A stretch of 64,000 nt of DNA from Erythrocercus mccallii (lineage: Eukaryota; Chordata; Aves; Passeriformes; Dicruridae). Location of the stretch: positions 32,694 to 96,693 of the forward strand of contig VZRG01001351.1 of the NCBI GenBank assembly GCA_013397435.1. The letters run 5' to 3'. This document shows positions 21,601-33,600 of this stretch, piece after piece; position 1 is the stretch's first letter; every line of letters begins with the position of its first letter. A program made the translations under genes and the position numbers. Below the pieces are notes generated by a model. The model had not been told where the DNA came from. It was given only the letters and a program-made list of their open reading frames with translations, and did no database searches.

Positions 21601-24600
21601 GACACATGCCCTTTTTTCCATAAATTGTTTTTAAATTTAATTTTTTTTTCTTTTCAAGCTACCACCTAATAAATTTTATTTCAGTGTGGTACTCAAAATT
21701 AACTTCTACCATATTCTTTTCCATTATAGAGTCATTGTAGCTACTTCTGTAGAAGAGACAAGATGGTTTTAGTAGTGTTTCCCATAGAACTCTTGAAGCA
21801 GTGATTTTTACTTTTTTTATCACATGTAGTTTACTTTTTGCTGATATTCATCCCATCTTTAGGTACGTCAGTTGACAGAAACCATGGCTAATCTGAAGAT
21901 TTCTTCTTTTGGATTGGCAGCTTCTGGTAAAGGTAGAGTTGAGATAACAAACACACATTAGTCCATGGATGCTTACCTTTAACCTTGATATTTTTATTAA
22001 GGGAAAAAGAATATTTAGTAATTGATGTTTAAATACATTTTTTCCCTAAAGGAATTAATAAAAAATTTTAAATTCTTTAATCAAAATCCATTCACCTGCA
22101 AAGTAGCTTTGAAATAGATTTTAAATATTGTGTAAGCAACATCTGAAGAAAACTTTGATGGCATTCTAGAATTTTTGGAAGAGAAGTATTTAGCATCTCT
22201 GTATAACATAAAGGGTCTGGACTAAAGAAACTACTCATTCTTTAGGTAAAGTTATTTTAATTCAGAGCCATCCACCAGTGTATAAAATGGTTCCTATATG
22301 CTGTAGGAAGACCTTTTTTTTTCTGGCATTTAATCAGATTTTTTGCACTGGAAAATTGAGTGTTGTGTATGAGAGTAACTGAAGTACTTGTGGAATGATT
22401 TTAGCACATGAGAACGTAGTCATTTGAGTGGGTGAGCTATTTTTAAGTGTTTGAAAATATTTCTTTAGTAAAATACTAAACTTCAGATTAATATTTCCAA
22501 TTGAGAGAGTCAATGCTAAAGGTGTACTAACTATTCAGTCCTGTAGAAGAGTGCTGAGAACCCATGATTCTGTTAATCACCTACTGAACTTCCAGCAAAC
22601 CAAAAAACAGGCTACAGATTTGAGAAAAGTTGTAGTGGAATATTTTTCTAAGCTTTGTATAAAATAAATATGGAAAAAAAATAGTTTAAGCAGTGCAGTT
22701 CTTAGAGTTGAGCTAATTATGCTCTTATTAAGTTCTCATTTATGGGCATGCTGAAGAATTGCATGAACATGAATGTTGGTCAACCACAGTATTGAAAAAT
22801 TTTGAAAGAAAACTTTTGAAAGACAAAATGGCTTGCTCTGTAACAGTAAAGCAAAAAGTATAGTGTCCTGGTTTGGGCAGTTTGAGCACGGTCATACAGT
22901 CACCCCATGACATATAGTTAAATGCTTAAAATACTTCGAATTTTTCATTAAAAACAGTTCAATGACAATGTTAATATCTATTTTCTGAGTAGGACCATCA
23001 TGCATTCCAAAAGGTCATTGTAATCAATAGTTTGTGGGATATTCTTTATAAAGTAAAACCATCAAGTCCACTCACATTACCATGATTTTTTATTATAAGA
23101 TCTGTCCTCATGGGGTACTTAAATATCCTGGTTTCAAAGTACTTTTGGCTGACTTTGTCAGGGATGCAGAAATATGAACCAACTCAACTCTGTAGTTAAA
23201 GAACAGTTTATTATCTATCAGATTGATCACACCTTTCAGCTTAGGGAGAAAAATCCCAGTGATCATGTGGTGATACCCAGTAGATAGCAAGTTTTTCAAA
23301 CCTGGAACACATTGAGTCAATCTGTGTCTTAACTCTTGACTGTTGGTGTCAGTCTAGGTATATGGGGCAAAGCAACAATGAAAAAATGTGTCTAATATCA
23401 TGGTGTAAAAAGTGGTTATAATAAGCACCTACTTGAATGCTTTCTGTCTTGTGTTGTAAGTTTGGGATGAAGAGTTAGTTAGTCTTTGAGAAATTAAGTG
23501 CATTGCTAGAATTGCATTGTTCAGGGTAGTATTTACCAAATGTTGTGCTTACTGCCAGTTCCTGAGCAAGGGATTAGGTGCTGTTTGACTAGTTAGACTT
23601 TAATACATGCTACACATTTCTATGTTAGTACTGGTAGTCAGCCATGGTTTAACCCCAGCCAGCAACTGAACCCCAGGCAGCTGCTCACTCACTCCACCAC
23701 CAGCAGAATTGGGGAGAGGATTGGAAGGGTAGGAGTAAGAAAACCTGTGTGTTGAGATACAGCCACATAAGCAAGCAAAAGAAAAAGCAAGAAATTAATT
23801 CACTGCTTCCCTAGTGGGCAGACAGGTGTTCAGCCATCCCCAGAAAAGCTGGGCTACTGCACAGGTAATGGTGACAAAGACCAAAGTCTCAACATCCCTC
23901 CTGCTTCCTTGTCCCTCCTCCAGCATTTATTGGTAAGCACCATGCCATAAGGTATGGGATATCCTGTGGACAGTTGGGATCAGCTACACAGGTTGTGTCT
24001 TGCATCCACCTCCTTGTGCACTCCCAGCCCCCTTGCTGGTGGAGTGGTGCAAGAAGAAGAGGTCTTGGCTTGTGTAAGCGCTGCTCAGCAGTGAGTAAAA
24101 TCTCTGTACTATGAGCCATGTCTTCAACACAAAGCCAGACCACATCCCTGAACTAGGCACTGTGAATAAAATTAACTTTACCCCAGCCAAAACCAGTACA
24201 TAGTCATACATAGTGGAAAAGGGTTTCTGCACCACAAGATTATTTCAAATGCTTTAAGGTTCATCCAGTATCCATATGTTTAATGTTTATACGCTTTGTC
24301 CAGATGTGCATTTTAATACAGATCCGTGAAATCATGAAGTGCTCAAAATCTGTATTCTATTTTAAAATGCTTGATTTCACGCAAGGTTTTCTAAATGTGA
24401 AGACTGCATTTTTGTCAGTACTTAACTACTTAGTTCATTTGCTTTCTTAACTGTTGAATGTAGCAATTGCGAAAAATATAGAAACTGCTGAGAAGAGGCT
24501 TAATGATCATACTGGCAAAATCATAGAATGAATGTATGTGTGGAATCCATGGTCTGTTTATTAAGAGTGTTTTTAAGAATTCCTGTTTCCAACACAGAAC

Positions 24601-27600
24601 CAAGAGTTACTCTTTAGTAGCCAGGCTTTGAAACAGCGCCTTTTTACTTTCTAGTTTAAAATACCTGAAATGATGCCAAAAATCATGGAATATCATGGGA
24701 TTCACTGTGGAGAAGGAGTTGAGTGTTTGGAGCCTTGTACTTGGGCATCAGTGCATATCAGTCATGTCTTATTTCGCCTTGCTTGTGATTTGAGCAGATG
24801 CTGTAGTTTCTTTGTTTTCAGATTTGATTAGATTAGAATACCTTGAGCTACTTTGTTAGTTTACCCTATTATAGAGGTAGTACATTTTAGAGTGCAGAAC
24901 ACCTTGGTATGTTTGGTATCAATCTAATACCCATACCAAACATAAACATAGACAAACACAAATACACTGAAAAATATAACTCATGAAAGGAAAAACCAGA
25001 TTTCCAAAAACATTTCTAATGGAATTAATGTGTTTGATGTGTCTAAACTGTGTAGGCTTATTTGTGGCAAGATTACTACATTTTTTGTTTAAAATAGCAT
25101 TACACATTGATCTTGCTGTCCTGTTCCTTTCTATTCAAGGACCTAGGGCATTCAGGGAGGAGAGCTACTGCATTATAGAGAAACCGTGAACAAACCAATA
25201 GTCTTTAGTTAAAGCATGAAAACCTTTTTGAAAAGCACTGGTTTTACCTGAGAACCTGCTGTCTTACTGAAGGTGTTTCAAAGGTACACTGTCCTGTCCA
25301 ACAGCTGAGAGGAATTACTGTGTTTGTTAGTCTGTGCCACTGATGCGTTTTTACAATTCTGGAAGTGCTTTAATTGCCATGATGTTAACATTCACATTAT
25401 TTCACTTATCTTGAAATGGAAACACACGGAAAGAAGTCAAAGATGTATTTTTTAACTGTTGTGTTGCAGTATTTGATACAATTTGAGGCAATTGAATGCA
25501 TTTACTCTGAACTCAGAATGGTACATGATATAATCCAAGATTTTATTTCTCTTTTAAAGCCACTTCTGTTCTTTTTTCTCTATGTCTCCTTTTATTTTTT
25601 TAAGACAGTGGCCAAGCTACTAGACTGAGAATTATATTTTCAAGATAACCCTGGCAAAATTAATATGACACTTGAGATTTCTCAGTTTAAAAATGTTGGG
25701 TTTTTTAAAATTTCTGATGATGAAGAACTTGTAATGATCCAATCTGTTTGATATTCAGTAGAGAAACTGAGAAATTTTTTTCCAGTAGAAAATGGATTTT
25801 TAGTAGAATTATTTCACATAGCCTAAATAAGGCTTCTACTCTCTATCTGCTGTCTTGATTCAAGGCTCTGTTAAAGCTCTGTTGGTTTTGAAAGGAGGAA
25901 GAGCAGGTCTATAGTTAAAACATGAGTGGGCATTCCAGATATTCTGGACTCTGGTAATGAAAGACAAAAACAGGAAGAAGATAACATAAAGATCAATTAA
26001 AGACCTTCAAAGCAACTTGCAAGAATTGAATAAGAGAGGGACAGAAGTGAGTGTCATAAAAGCGAAATAGGAAAATATTGGAAGTGCTGTTGTATAAGTT
26101 TGAAAATGAGAACAAGATTCTAAAGTTTCTAAACATTTCTGAAGTATGAGAAAAGACTGACATTTAGAAGAGGAGGGCAGTCACACTTTCCCAAATAGAA
26201 GATGGTCTCAGTCACATCTAATAGGATGTGAAAATATTTTTACTGAAATTTAAAAGCTCTGCTGAGACTTCCTGGAAATTGAACTATTTCTGAATAGTTC
26301 TAAAAATAGTTCTTCCTAAGTGAAGAATTTACGTCCAGGCTAATAACATTATTTAGAAAAATTAAATCTGTAAAGACTGTAACATTGTATAACTCCCCTC
26401 CAGGATTTGGACACAGAAGAGCAGAAATCATCTAACAGTCTGAATTGCTTTTCCACCACCGAGCAAGTAAGTTCTACTGAAGAAGATGAGTCTCCAAATG
26501 CAAGAAAGAAGACCAAAATAGACACAAAACCACGAAACAGTCTAACAGCCAAAGAATCCATTTCTACAGACAGTATAAATTCACATTCGCACAAAAGTAC
26601 ACCAGACGCTGCAGCGTATACAGATGACAGTAGAACAGCAGACACAGAGAGTGAACCAGAAGAAGGTGAAATTACAGATTCTGAGTGTGAAACCTACAGT
26701 GAGGAGGAATTAACAAGTGAAGAAACTGGTGGTTCAGAATACTCAGAAAATGAAGGTGAATTATTGTGGATTATATATGGTATTACTGTATTTTCCAGGA
26801 GCCTGTAAAACAGTTTGGATAATTTAAAAAATATATAAAAGCATGTGACTTGAGATACTTTGAAAAAGTGCTATATGTTATCAGCATTTCTTTCCCTCTC
26901 TTCACTTGCACAAAAGTAAGTAACAGTATTTTTATCAAAGCTGTTACCGAGTATAATATCTGTGCGTTTGTAGAAACTTCAGGGATTGCAAAAATTAGGT
27001 TTGACTAGGAAAGTGAAAGGAGAAAAGAAACCGCTGCTAAAATAAGGGTTCTAGATTAGAAATTCACAGTAATTCTGTATATTAACTCTCTTAAATTAAT
27101 ATACAGTATTTTTGATACTGTTTGAAACCATAGTGTACAATTAAATGCAAGATGGGTCCACTGTGGTGAAAAGCAACATGGAGTAGTCAGTACTAGTTGA
27201 AATCCTGTTTTGTGTATATTCCAGTGACAATTTGTAAGGAATGGATATAGACAGGAAACCAATGTGCTGCCTTATACCAAGGTGTTCTGCTAGGTCCTTA
27301 AAAACCAAAAAAATGAAGGTAACCTTTAAAAGGTTGATGCAGCTGGTTAGAACTATATATGTGCAAGGAATGAAATACAGCTTATAGAAAACTGTATTGT
27401 AGCCTGTGCCCTGCTCACAGTTTATTGTCAGTTTGTTTCATATGTTTTCATTACTTTACTTAACTACTCAGATTCTAGTTGATTAATGCTAACCAAAATG
27501 TGCTTGCGACCATCAGGCTTTCAGACTAAATTGTCTTTTCTTAATATCCAGTTTTGCAGTAATCCTGAAGTAATAAAAACTGGGGACAGTTTCTCTTCCC

Positions 27601-30600
27601 CTAGTACCATTTAAGGTAGTGTCTTCTCATCTGTGTCTGCTCCTCGCTGAGATCATTGGAGTTTGTTTCTACAAATGTACATCCAAGTACAGAATTCATA
27701 GAGCAGTCAGAATATAATATCTTAATGGATAGTCTTAATGGATAATAGTCTTATAGTAGTCCTATAATATAATAGTCTTACAGTAGCTTAATGGATAATC
27801 AGGCAAAAAAGCATATGCATCTGTAGGTTCTGTCTGTTATTTTTTCTTATCCATGTTGATGAATAGTGCTCCTAAGAGAAAAAAACAGTAAAAATACATT
27901 TGACATAGAAATTGTCATATATAAAATTTGATACGCAGTAGGTCTGTGATGTGCTCAACAAAAAGGTGCTGCTTTTTCTCAGAGTAAAATTTTTTTCTAA
28001 CCTGTTACAATTAATGATCCATAAATCTGTAATATACTAGTAAATTTCGTGAATGTATATATATGTTACTGCTGTAACTAAAGAGTTGTCCACAAGTATA
28101 CCTGAAATACCTTGGTGTGCGATCAGAAAGCCTTTGAAACATTAATCTCATCAAAGTTTTCTTTCAGATGTTGTTACACATTTCTTTTTATGAAAGTTGC
28201 ATATTATTCGGCCAGGTAATGGCTGAATGTTTTTCAGTTTTTTGAAAACTATGGACTATAAAGTTAAAACTGTAATGTGTTGGTAGTAATGGTGATGGTG
28301 GTTTTTTTTTTTCCATATAATTATAGATGAAGAAAAGATCTGGCCTCCTTGTATCAGAGTAATTGTAATAAGATCACCAGTTCTACAGACTGGGTCACTT
28401 TATATTATCACTGCTGTGAAACCTGCTACAATTGGAAGGTAAAATTGAAAGAATTTTTATATATATATATATAACTACCTCTCTTTGAAAGCTGTGGAAA
28501 GCACTTAGAATTGCTTGTCTCTACTCTTCATTCTTGTCTTCTTAGCCTGCAGCAGTTGTGAGGTACTCTGAGTTTGGCTAGTAAAAAATTCAGGTCAGGT
28601 CACATAACAATATGTTGTCATGGTAATGTAACAGCATACACAGTTAATGCAGCTCAGCAGATGTGAAAATGTCTTAGCAATAATTTGACTGAGCCCCAGT
28701 GGCAGTACAGCTGCAAGCTTTGAAAACTTGTTTCCCAGGAAGTAGGTAAATTTTGTCCCAGGCCACTGAAGTACTTTTTTTCATAAACGGAAGAACGCCC
28801 TTCAGAAATTCAGGATCACTAGGAGGCATATCCTAGACTTCCTCACACATTGAAATTCAGTAGGGTTTGTTCATTGGCTTTAGGTAAAAAGCTGGTTTGT
28901 TCTAGACTCTGTACATTCTTACAGTTCTAAATCTAGTTTGTTCATTGTGGAAGATGAACTTAATGATGATGTAAAGCTTTCTTCCATGCTTACTGAAAAC
29001 CTCACCCTGGAAAAGCTGTTCCTATCTAATGCTGATGTGTTTTGATTCACTCCTAAAGGTTGAGTCCATGTATGTGAAGATCAACAGACAGCTCTACTTC
29101 GAATTTGCATATAGGTCTTTCACTAGTTGCATTGCTTCTTAGTATAAGAAATTAATACACAAATCCCTTCTTCCTTCTTCACTGTTTTGATAACAAAAAA
29201 ATGCAAACAAACCTCACCCTGTAGAGATTACTTTCTTTACTTGTATTACCTGCTTGTTGTGACCAAGAATTCAACTTCTCCATTGAAGACTGACACCAGG
29301 ATACACTGAAGAGCCTGAAGGATGCAGAGTTCAGGCTGTTATTTAAAGGTGTTGCTTGGCAGTTCAGATAGAAATAATCAGGTTTATAGATAAAAATTTA
29401 ATGTTACTGTTTGATCATTTATTAATCTTTGTATACTGCTTTGTATAGTTTATACAAATGGCAGAAGGGACCTGAAGCAAGTCTTTACATTGTGTATTCA
29501 GCAACACAATGTTTTGTATCTGTAAAAAACCCCAGTAGCTTAGAAGAGAAATAAGATATTACAGTTCAACTGCATAAGCCATTTATAAGACCTGTTTCTG
29601 CTTTGTTGTGATTTGTGTATCAACTTGCCTTTCCAGAGAAAAAGATTTTGGACACACACTTCAGATACCTGAAGTTGGAGTCAGTAAGGTAACTCCTGTT
29701 CATGTCTACTGAAAGGTAGATAGGAAGACATAAATGTATGAATGAAGCTTTAGATTTTATGGCTTTAAATTTGGAACATTGCATTAGTTTTTTTGAAAGA
29801 ACTTTGGGAATGAGATATGGGCTTAGCCAGACTGGAATTTAGAAAGAAGGAAAACCTACACTGTAATGGGAATATAACATAACACAAAACATAACACAAA
29901 AGAACAGTGTGTTTTCAAAGTCTTTCAGTCTTTAATTTCAGAGTTATTGAACTTGAGGAAAAACTCTTTGAAGTACTAATAGTATATAAAATTTTGATGT
30001 CAGATACCAAGTAATGCAATCCTTGCGGTTATGCTCGGAATAAAAAGATTTATTTTATTTTGTTTCAAGCAACTGTGGAAATTATGTACACGGAGCTTGA
30101 AAAATTAACAGATTTCCTTTCAATGGTAGATTGAATAGAAATTTTTTTATAAATTCTGTGCTCTGTTTTGCTAAATACTTCAACACAGACCCTAAATACA
30201 GCACTCTTAATAGGAGAAAACTGTAGATTGACAAAGTTGTGTCATCCAAACAAAAAGTTTGTTAAAAAATGTGTAAATGCAAGTATCTCATGAAACACAC
30301 TTCACTATGTCTATTTTAAATGATAGTTCTCATTAATCAGCAGCTATATTTCATACTGAATAATTTCTGGAGTAATATTTCCCTGCTATTAATAACTTTT
30401 TCAGGCATGTGTTTGAAACTGGGCAAATCAAGAAGCCAAAAGGCTTTTATTTTTCTGTAAAGTTACCATTTTAGTACTTCACAGGTACTGACAGTTTATA
30501 TAAGAAGTTACTTCACTTTTCAGATCAGAAGTCAAAGGTGAAAATATGAATAACATATCTCCAGAAATAAAAAGTTATATACTAGTTTGTTTTCCTCACT

Positions 30601-33600
30601 ATTCTTTATTCTTTAGTTGTGGTCAACTTTGGTGTTTGCTTTTCTTGAGTGGAAAGTGAGACTTTAAAAAATGCTACACCCTGTAGATTTAGCCTCTTTA
30701 GAAGAAGTTTTAGTTCTATTCAGAAAAGCAGAAATAGAAAATATAACTAGTCAGTCTCCATCATTATTAGGAGTATTCCATGTAGTAAAAAATGCTAGCC
30801 AATCTTCAGGGTTTTTTTTTAACTGAAAGCAGCAATTAAAATTGCTCTAAATTGTCAGATTTGAAACACTCACTTCTCTAGACTTACTGCTTGTACTGAA
30901 AGTTCTAGCAAGCTGGAGAAGTTGGTACTTTGGTTTGTTCAGTGGCCTTTTTTGGAGGTAGTGCATGTCTTTATGAATTTGGCGAGGAGTTGTGCTTTTT
31001 CTGGTCTGTGGGGGCTTGGGAGCAATACCTATACAGAACTGAAACAAGACAAAAAAAAAACCCACCCAAAAAAACCTTTATTAATCTCTATCAGAAGGAG
31101 ATAAAAGAAACAGCAGAAGATTGGTACTGATTGTGTCCTAAGTATTACGATGAAGGAAAAGGTGAATTACGTGAAAGTTACAAAAGCGTGGCATTTAGGG
31201 AGTTATTTCAGATATGAAAGACCAAGTAAATGGAAGCAGAATGAGATTTTTTTTTTAAATTGAGAGTGCTGTAATATACCTTAAGAGCAAAACAGCTGTT
31301 ATTCAGAAGAACAGATAAGAAGGCTATATTACTGAATCTTGCAGTTCTTTAAATAAAGCATACTTGCCAGATCGGAAGAATATAGTTGTCTAATACTGAA
31401 TCAGCTTATGAATAAAATAGTTACATAATTAACTGTATACATTAGCTCATACTGTTGTGGCCCATTCATTTACATTTCACAAGAATGAAATCATAAGATA
31501 TGAAATACTTTATTAACTTGGAGTACCAGAGCCACTCATTTTAAAGGTCTCAAAATATATTCTGAAATCTTACCCTAAAATAATATTTAAATTGTGAAGT
31601 ATTCACTTAACAAGAACATTTAACTTAGGTTTCTATTTGTCAGTTTCATGCAGAAGTATATTTTGACCACGATTTGCAAAATTATGTTCTTGTGGATCAA
31701 GGCAGTCAGAATGGAACAGTTGTTAATGGAAATCAGATTCTCCAGGTGAGTACCTATTGTTTTAGTGCTCGATACATTGCAGAAAACTGATCTTGAGGTC
31801 ATTTTAAATGTTCTACGGCACATCACTTACAATGCCATTGTATGTCTTTCATACATTAATGCTTGCCTTGGTTCCCTTCTGATTTTAGGGCCACTTGAGT
31901 ACTTAATGTTTGGTTATACTAGGAAGAATCCACTATGCTTTGCAGTTGCTAGAGTGAAATACCCACTGTAGTTAAACAGTTACCTACATTTGTGAGACCA
32001 AACTGAACTACTGAGTTGTAAGCAGTGTGCATGAAATAGAGTTCGTGTCCTTCATACGTAGTTAACTTGGCTGCCAAAACTTTCTTTTACTGTAGCCTAA
32101 AACAAAGTGTGATCCTTACATCCTGGAGCATGGAGATGAGGTGAAGATTGGCGAAACTGTGCTTTCTTTTCATATTCACCCTGGCAGTGATACTTGTGAT
32201 GGATGTGAACCAGGACAAGTTAGAGCACATCTTCGCCTGGACAAGAAAAAAGAGTCTTCTGGTTAGTCATATTATCACGGGATACATTTTTTATTATGGC
32301 TGTTTATAAACATCATAATTAGTTCAGTTTTCATACAGTTTTTTTGCTGACTGGGAATACTTTACATAATGATGTATTTTCTTCTTGGTATATGTGTCTA
32401 TGTATAATAATGTCAGAACAAAAATTCTCTCATTTATCTTATGATTCAAAACACTGTTACATTAATAATTACAAATTCGCTCTTATGTTCTTCCTTTTAG
32501 TTTGTCCAGCACTTAGCAAAGAAGAGAGAGAATTAGTCAGAAGAAAAGCATTAAAACAGATACGGGTAAAATATGGTTTACAGGTGAGTTTACAGTAGAA
32601 GTTGATTAAGTTTTTGTAATCTTGTGGTTCTTACCTTTTTATTTTATTAATACTTTGTGATTCCTGTTTTAAGTCATAGGCTTAGTTGAATAGTTTTCAA
32701 ATGCCCTTAAACTTAGCCTGGTTTGTCTTTTGTACCCTAAATTATTACTCTTTACAAACCTCTACAAAGAAAGATGATGGTAACAGGGCATGAAAGTTCC
32801 ATTAAAAATTAGAAAGAAGATCCTTTCAGAGTGTACAAGATACCTAATCCTTTTGAAGTTAAGATTTTTCAAGACACTTCTATTTTTATTTCTGTAGATT
32901 CAGTTTTCATTGAATTGCGATCCTGTCTTTCATTTAAAAAGGAAACATAGTGAGCAATCGAAAAAATTATGGAAGGAAATGGGAATTTTTTCAGCTTTTT
33001 AAGTCCATAGAAGAATACCAACATGAACATACAAGCAGTATAATATATATGTATTGAGATTACTTCTGTTGTAAAGATAATTTTAACTATGCAGTTATTT
33101 CCAGCATTTGTACTAAGTATTCATGTAGAAAACAGAAAGCCATCATTTCTATCAAATTCTTCAGGTACCAAAGTGATACTGATACAGAATCGGTAAACAT
33201 GCCTTTTTCTGTCATTATTCTGAAAAAAAGCAGTTGCTGAGGAACAGGCGAAATCTTTATATAAAAGGCCAGTGGCGTGTCCAAATGGTTTTCAGCTTAA
33301 TATGAAGAGATTGATTTTTCATACCAAAAGAACATTCAAGAGAATCTGTTATTTATTTACAGCTTCTGAGAAATTACTGTATTGGGCAGTGTTATGTGAT
33401 GATGGCAGTAGTGTGGCTTAGAAAGTATGCCTGTAAGCTAAGAAGATAGTAAGTGAGGACTGCAGGTTTTGTTACAAGATTTAGAATTAATAAAAAAGGC
33501 TGAAGTTGCCATAACCTTCGGAGGAAAAAGGGAAGGTAACAAAAATAAAGAATTTAAACCCCTCTCTCTTTGTCTTGATGCAATTTAATCTGCTTGGAAA

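Noticed and set aside
21862..21935. Possible extra AGGF1 exon (acceptor TTTAG|GTACGT, donor AAAG|GTAGAG)
   Set aside because: The known exon set already joins in phase from exon 5 to exon 6, and the encoded piece matches nothing in the family. A cryptic exon cannot be excluded.
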